Shown here piece after piece: positions 60,176 to 64,000 of a DNA stretch of 64,000 nucleotides (its first letter is position 1; each line of letters begins with the position of its first letter). Source of the DNA: JACVRW01 sp034664125 (GTDB lineage Bacteria; Actinomycetota; Thermoleophilia; Solirubrobacterales; Thermoleophilaceae); NCBI GenBank assembly GCA_034664125.1, contig JAXDIG010000046.1, positions 124,001 through 188,000 of the forward strand, given 5' to 3'. Under the pieces are notes generated by a model. It was not told where the DNA came from. It did no database searches and saw nothing but the letters and a program-made list of their open reading frames with translations. Both the position numbers and the translations under genes were made by a program.

Positions 60176-60618
60176 GAGGGTCCGACGAGCAGGCGGGCCA
60201 GCAGCGGCTCCTTACCGGCGTCCTCCGCCGCGTGGCTTTCGAGCTCGAACGCGCCCTCGGTGTCTGCCTTGAACTTGAATCGGGCCGGCTTCCCGGGCGT
60301 CGCCTCCTTCTCGATGTCGTAGCCGTGCAGGTGGATCTGATCCGGGATGTCGGAGCTGACCACGATCCGCACGACGTCGTTCTTGGCGACCCGGATCGTC
60401 TGGCGGTCGCTGTCCAGCACGCCGCCCTTCACGGTGATCCGGGCAACCGGCGGCTCTGGGGCCTTGGCCTGCGTGCCGGTGCCCCCCGACTGGTTCTGGG
60501 CTTGGGTCTGCGCCGACGGTGACGAGCTCTTGTCGTCGCCCGGCTGAGCGACGATGAACGCGACGACGGCGACCGCCAGAGCGGCGACGACCAGCCCGAT
60601 GCGCTGGTTTCTTGACAT
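60172..60618 (-). CDS. Membrane-anchored cupredoxin-like protein without Cys ligand
   Basis: A 148-residue protein with an N-terminal helix (I-G-L-V-V-A-A-L-A-V-A-V-V), a Ser/Gln-rich linker and a cupredoxin-type beta domain with Q-I-H-L-H-G-Y-D. There is no Cys in the mature domain, so it cannot form a classical type 1 copper site; it could bind metal through His or serve structurally. First gene of an operon with the large membrane protein and the 40-residue protein. Confidence 0.72.
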   Translation of the reverse strand: MSRNQRIGLVVAALAVAVVAFIVAQPGDDKSSSPSAQTQAQNQSGGTGTQAKAPEPPVARITVKGGVLDSDRQTIRVAKNDVVRIVVSSDIPDQIHLHGYDIEKEATPGKPARFKFKADTEGAFELESHAAEDAGKEPLLARLLVGPS

Positions 60619-60724
60619 GGCGGCGGGGAAGTATGGCAACCGTCTGTGGGTCGAATGTAAGGGCGACGCCCGCGCCGGCCGCGCTGGGCGAATCCGCTCG
60701 AACGTCCGTGCGAACTGCTGAGCC

Positions 60725-60768
60725 CTTCACCCACCCTCAACACACGGGTCACAGGAGCGTCACGGGAT
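60725..60768 (+). promoter_or_regulatory. PHO-box-like array of four 11-nt units (upstream of cpsB-like gene)
   Basis: TCAC, CAAC, TCAC and TCAC recur at 60727, 60738, 60749 and 60760, exactly 11 nt apart. This is the layout of Streptomyces PhoP operators, which are built from 11-nt GTTCACC-type repeats. It ends 31 nt before the ATG of the CpsB-like gene. Confidence 0.55.
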
Positions 60769-60799
60769 CGGCCGCGCTGGAGTCGATGCTGCACGTGAG

Positions 60800-61552
60800 A
60801 TGGCATACGTGGACCTCCACTTTCATTTGCTGCCCGGAGTCGACGACGGCCCCGGCGACATGGCCGCCAGCCTGGAGCTCGCCCGCGCGGCGGTGGCCGA
60901 CGGCACCGAAACCGTGGTCGCGACCCCGCACGTGCGCACCGACCTCGGGGTCACGGACGCCGTGGAGATCCACGCGCGCGTGCTGGAGCTGCGCTTCGCC
61001 CTCGCGGCCGAGGGGATCCCGCTGGAGGTCCGCTGCGGCGGCGAGCTGGGTCACGAGCTGATCGGCCGCATGCGCCAGAGTGAGCTGGAACTCCTCGCGC
61101 AAGGTCCGTCCGGCGCACGCTGGCTGCTGGTCGAGACGCCCTTCGACGGCGTCGGAGCGGACTTCCACGCGGCCACCGCGGAGCTGCGCGAGCGCGGCTT
61201 CGGCGTGCTCGTCGCGCACCCGGAGCGCAGCGCCGACGCGATCCTCGACGGCGCCGCCGGCCTGCGCGGCGAGCTGGAGGCGGGCTCGCTCGCCCAGGTC
61301 AACGCGCAGTCACTCACCGGCGACCACGGCGAGGACGCCTGCGGCGCGGCCTGGGAGCTGATCGTCGAGGGGTTGATCTCTGTCGTCGCCTCGGACGCGC
61401 ACGGGCCGACACGGCCGCCGGCCCTCACGCTGGCGGGCCGCACCCTGCTCGAGGTGGGCGTCACCCACAGCGCCACGGCGGGGCTGATCGGCTCGATGCC
61501 GCACCGCCTGCTGGCGGCGGGCATCCCCGAGCGGCGCGTGCTGGCGGCCTAG
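60800..61552 (+). CDS. CpsB/CapC-family PHP tyrosine phosphatase
   Basis: A 250-residue PHP-fold protein with the start Y-V-D-L-H-F-H-L-L-P-G-V-D-D-G-P, A-T-P-H-V-R, V-A-H-P-E-R and S-D-A-H-G-P, the typical CpsB metal and substrate motifs. Such enzymes dephosphorylate tyrosine kinases that control capsule or exopolysaccharide synthesis. The upstream PHO-like array suggests control by phosphate. Convergent with the response regulator through CTAG. Confidence 0.86.
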   Translation: MAYVDLHFHLLPGVDDGPGDMAASLELARAAVADGTETVVATPHVRTDLGVTDAVEIHARVLELRFALAAEGIPLEVRCGGELGHELIGRMRQSELELLAQGPSGARWLLVETPFDGVGADFHAATAELRERGFGVLVAHPERSADAILDGAAGLRGELEAGSLAQVNAQSLTGDHGEDACGAAWELIVEGLISVVASDAHGPTRPPALTLAGRTLLEVGVTHSATAGLIGSMPHRLLAAGIPERRVLAA

Positions 61553-62397
61553 GGCGCGACCAGCGTGGCGGGCTGGTCGCCGAGCGGCGGGGGGTCGTCC
61601 TCGAGGCGCGCGGCCCGCAGCTCGTCGTCGATCGCCGGGAGTTCCGCATCCGCGGGCAACTGCGCCAGCGCCTGCGGCGGTCCGTCCGCCTCCGACCCCT
61701 CGCGCGGCTCGGGGTCGAAGCGGTAGCCGACGCCGAAGTGCGTGTGGATGTAGTTCCAGCTCGGCGAAACCTTCTCGAGCTTCTGGCGCACCTTGCGCAC
61801 GAACACGTCGACCGAGCGGTCCCCGTGGGCCATCGTGTAGCCCCACACGGCCTGGTAGATCTCCTCGCGCTGGAGCACCTTGCCCTTTGCCTGCGCGAGC
61901 AGCTGGAGCACCTCGAACTCGCGCCGCGTGAGGTCCACGCTCGTGGAGCCGACGAAGGCCTGGAACTGATCGGCGCGGATCTCGAGCTCGCCCGCCACGA
62001 GCGGCCCGGTGTCCATCCGCGCGGATGCGCGCTTGCGCCGCCGCACGACGGCCTCGACGCGCGCCAGGACCTCCTCGGGGTGACACGGCTTGGTCACCCA
62101 GTCGTCGGCCCCCAGCCGGAGGCCGCGCACGCGCTGGGCCACACTGGAGCGGCCGGTGCAGATAACCACCCCGAGGCCGGGCAGCGCGACGGTCACGCGC
62201 TCGAGGAACTCCCAGGCGCCGGGCCCGAGCAGCGACAGATCCACCACCAGCGCGTTGACGCGCATGGCGACGAATTCCTCCGTGCGGGGCGGCGCCTCCA
62301 AACGCCGGTACTGCCAGCCCAGGTCGCTCGCTCGCTTCACGAGCACCCGGACGAACCCCGAATCCGTGTCCAGGATCGCGAGTCGCATGTCCGACAT
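61549..62397 (-). CDS. OmpR/PhoB-family response regulator
   Basis: A 282-residue regulator: receiver domain (V-V-D-L-S-L-L with the likely phosphorylated Asp, then T-K-P-C-H-P-E-E with the conserved Lys) and a C-terminal winged helix (T-R-R-E-F-E-V-L-Q-L-L, V-D-V-F-V-R-K-V-R-Q-K-L). A 50-residue acidic/Pro-rich tail is an addition. A receiver at residues 10-55 with few acidic residues suggests a divergent pocket. No histidine kinase gene is in view. Starts at ATG 62397; ATG 62388 is the alternative. Confidence 0.85.
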   Translation of the reverse strand: MSDMRLAILDTDSGFVRVLVKRASDLGWQYRRLEAPPRTEEFVAMRVNALVVDLSLLGPGAWEFLERVTVALPGLGVVICTGRSSVAQRVRGLRLGADDWVTKPCHPEEVLARVEAVVRRRKRASARMDTGPLVAGELEIRADQFQAFVGSTSVDLTRREFEVLQLLAQAKGKVLQREEIYQAVWGYTMAHGDRSVDVFVRKVRQKLEKVSPSWNYIHTHFGVGYRFDPEPREGSEADGPPQALAQLPADAELPAIDDELRAARLEDDPPPLGDQPATLVAP

Positions 62398-62438
62398 CGG
62401 CCCTGAGTGTACGCACACCGGAGGCGACGGCCGCCGTC

Positions 62439-62482
62439 TTTTACAGCTTTTTCACAGGGAGACAACGCGGGAGTAACGGACA
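62439..62482. promoter_or_regulatory. PHO-box-like array (between the two regulators)
   Basis: TTAC, TCAC, CAAC and TAAC recur at 62441, 62452, 62463 and 62474, 11 nt apart, between the divergent response regulator and winged-helix genes. It could feed both. Confidence 0.55.
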
Positions 62483-62511
62483 TTCCGCACGATGCTGGAA
62501 CCCTGCGGAGC

Positions 62512-62847
62512 ATGGAGGCAGCCCTGGGTAGACCGCCGCTCAGAGCCGGAGAGCTCGAGGTCCGGCCAAGCGAGTTCCTCGTGCTCGTAAACGGCGAACC
62601 GCTTCATCTCACTGTCCGCGAGCTCGAGCTGCTCACGGCACTGGTGGAGCGGCGAAACAGGATCGTCACGCGGGAGGAGCTCTACCGCGAGGTGTGGGGC
62701 GAGCCCTATCGCAAGGCCGACCGGTCCGTGGACGTGTACGTGGGCAAGCTCCGCCAGAAGCTGGAGGACGCTGTCCCCGGGCGGCGCTTCATCCATACCC
62801 ACTTTGGGTTCGGATACCGGTTCGCGGCGGACTCCGACCGCACCTGA
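62512..62847 (+). CDS. Orphan OmpR-type winged-helix DNA-binding protein
   Basis: A 111-residue protein that is only the C-terminal trans_reg_C domain: L-H-L-T-V-R-E-L-E-L-L, R-E-E-L-Y-R-E-V-W-G, S-V-D-V-Y-V-G-K-L-R-Q-K-L, H-T-H-F-G-F-G-Y-R. It has no receiver. Its last residues match the winged helix of the divergent regulator closely, so it is likely a paralogue split from it. It may bind the same PHO-like sites. Confidence 0.82.
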   Translation: MEAALGRPPLRAGELEVRPSEFLVLVNGEPLHLTVRELELLTALVERRNRIVTREELYREVWGEPYRKADRSVDVYVGKLRQKLEDAVPGRRFIHTHFGFGYRFAADSDRT

Positions 62848-62848
62848 C

Positions 62849-62892
62849 TTTCACATCCTTTTTACAACGCGGCGACAGCTGGATAACAGACT
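62849..62892 (+). promoter_or_regulatory. PHO-box-like array (upstream of pstS)
   Basis: TCAC, TTAC, CGAC and TAAC recur at 62851, 62862, 62873 and 62884, 11 nt apart. It ends 59 nt before the pstS ATG. Confidence 0.6.
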
Positions 62893-62951
62893 CGCCCCGG
62901 CCGCAGTAGAGAGTCCGCGCTGTACATGAACAACCTCAAGGAGAAAACCGT

Positions 62952-63920
62952 ATGAGGAAGCTCCTCACGCTCGCGGCGTGCGGCGTACTGGCCCTTGGAG
63001 CGGCGGCCTGTGGCGACAATGCGAGCTCCGACACCGGCGGCAGCGGCAGCGGCAGCGGCAAGGACCTGTCCGGCAACATCAAGATCGACGGCTCGAGCAC
63101 TGTCGCTCCGTTCGCGCAGGCCGCCCAGGAGGCGTTCCAGGGTGAGAACCCGGGCGTGAAGATCACGGTCGGCACGTCCGGCACGGGCGGCGGCTTCGAG
63201 AAGTTCTGCAACGACGAGACGGACATCTCGGACGCCTCGCGCCCCATCAAGCCGGACGAGGAAGTCCCGATCTGCAAGAAGAAGGGCGTGACCTACAGCG
63301 AGGTCCAGGTGGCCAACGACGGGATCGCCGTTGTGACCAACAAGGGCCTGAAGGTCGACTGCCTGACGACCGATCAGCTGAAGAAGCTCTGGAACAAGGG
63401 CTCGAAGGTGAAGAGCCTGAGCGAGATCGACCCCTCGCTGCCCGCCACCAAGCTGACGCTGTTCGGCCCGGACACAGACTCCGGCACCTTCGACTTCTTC
63501 ACCGGCGAGATCAACGGCGAGGAAGGCGTCTCGCGCGAGGACTACCAGCCCTCGGCCGACGACAACGTGCTCGTGCAGGGGGTAGAGGGCTCCGAAGGCG
63601 GCCTCGGCTACTTCGGCTTCTCCTACTACGAGCAGAACCAGGACAAGCTCAACCTGGTCAAGGTCGGAGAGAGCGCGGACTCGTGCGTCGCTCCATCCAA
63701 GGAGACGATCCAGTCGGGTGAGTACAAGCCGCTCTCCCGCCCGCTGTTCATGTACCCGAACGAGAAGTCGCTCGCGCGGCCGGAGGTCAAGGCGTTCATG
63801 GAGTACGTGATCGCCAACTACCAGGCGATCGCGGACGCGTCTCAGATCGTCCCGATGACGCCAGGGCAGGCCGACAAGGGCAAGCAGGAGCTCCAGAACG
63901 CGGAGAGCAAAGCCGGCTGA
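62952..63920 (+). CDS. pstS: Phosphate ABC transporter substrate-binding protein
   Basis: A 322-residue lipoprotein (lipobox with Cys20, A-A-A-C-G) that binds phosphate outside the cell. D-G-S-S-T-V-A-P, T-S-G-T-G-G-G-F and G-P-D-T-D-S-G-T-F-D are typical PstS ligand segments. Good AAGGAG ribosome site. The following start overlaps by one base (TGATG). Confidence 0.93.
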   Translation: MRKLLTLAACGVLALGAAACGDNASSDTGGSGSGSGKDLSGNIKIDGSSTVAPFAQAAQEAFQGENPGVKITVGTSGTGGGFEKFCNDETDISDASRPIKPDEEVPICKKKGVTYSEVQVANDGIAVVTNKGLKVDCLTTDQLKKLWNKGSKVKSLSEIDPSLPATKLTLFGPDTDSGTFDFFTGEINGEEGVSREDYQPSADDNVLVQGVEGSEGGLGYFGFSYYEQNQDKLNLVKVGESADSCVAPSKETIQSGEYKPLSRPLFMYPNEKSLARPEVKAFMEYVIANYQAIADASQIVPMTPGQADKGKQELQNAESKAG

Positions 63921-64000
63921 TGGAAGCATCCACCACCGCAGCAGGCACGCGCGCCGTCCCCACCCTGGGGGCGGCGCGTCGCCGGTGGGGCGAGGATCTG
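63920..64000 (+). CDS. pstC: Phosphate ABC transporter permease, start only (probable PstC)
   Basis: 27 codons before the window ends. The N-terminus is hydrophilic and Ala/Arg-rich (R-A-V-P-T-L-G-A-A-R-R-R-W-G-E-D). Its position one base after pstS makes PstC the likely identity; sequence alone does not show it. Confidence 0.6.
   Translation, partial: MEASTTAAGTRAVPTLGAARRRWGEDL

Overview
The window is a dense, GC-rich stretch of bacterial chromosome with about 74 protein genes, one tRNA and no gene-free gap over about 215 bases. I infer an aerobic actinomycete-type bacterium, most likely of the Thermoleophilia (Solirubrobacterales). The grounds are the base composition, many GTG starts, a complex I operon, an actinobacterial-type fused E2-E1 oxoglutarate dehydrogenase, an RskA-type anti-sigma factor, many leaderless-looking promoters, and expanded exported and DUF559-like proteins. 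No rRNA, CRISPR array, transposase or prophage was seen.

Layout. 1-6.5 kb: the end of a nuo operon (nuoI-J-K-L-M-N), coupled by 4-bp overlaps. 6.5-13.2 kb: a large inverted repeat, an acyl-CoA ligase, two paralogous Tat-exported sulfatase-fold proteins (the second has lost its catalytic residues) and a DHA2-type exporter. 13.2-20.3 kb: an exported PASTA-like protein, a PHP-phosphoesterase/APS-kinase fusion, proline catabolism (proline dehydrogenase and P5C dehydrogenase) and a PhoD-like phosphatase. 20.3-28 kb: an exported protein, a tandem degenerate ThyX-like protein, rpe, a CapA-like protein, membrane proteins, a CBS protein and a flippase-like protein. 28-36 kb: an ECF sigma/anti-sigma pair, cupredoxins, a DNA glycosylase, an RpiB-like isomerase, an MFS exporter, an aminoglycoside-phosphotransferase-like kinase and two HAD hydrolases. 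36-43 kb: a thioredoxin-like/cyclophilin/DEAD-box operon, a frameshifted AbiEi/DUF559-like gene, a quinone oxidoreductase, a DUF3137-like/LemA pair and a PfkB kinase. 43-57 kb: citrate synthase, MoaA, MetF, an alkyl-DHAP-synthase-like oxidase, a 1408-residue oxoglutarate dehydrogenase, and a persulfide-dioxygenase-like protein with rhodanese domains. 57-60.6 kb: a GNAT, tRNA-Asp and a cupredoxin/membrane-protein operon. 60.7-64 kb: a phosphate-starvation locus with a CpsB-like phosphatase, a PhoB-like regulator, an orphan winged-helix regulator, pstS and the start of pstC. Three operator-like arrays of four 11-nt units stand in this locus.

Genome-scale habits visible here. Many genes have a TANNNT hexamer 6-12 nt before the start codon and no Shine-Dalgarno, so they are probably leaderless. 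Five convergent gene pairs overlap by exactly the palindrome CTAG, each gene taking its stop from it. Two dispersed repeat families are present: a roughly 50-60 bp AATAAAGGG-type unit with three copies, and a 32-bp hairpin unit with two copies.

Most novel candidates: the PHP-APS kinase fusion, the active/degenerate sulfatase-fold pair, the complementary half-motif ThyX tandem, the self-lipoylated E2-E1 fusion, the hairpin that holds the start codon of the frameshifted DUF559-like gene, the PHO-like arrays and the metF operator.
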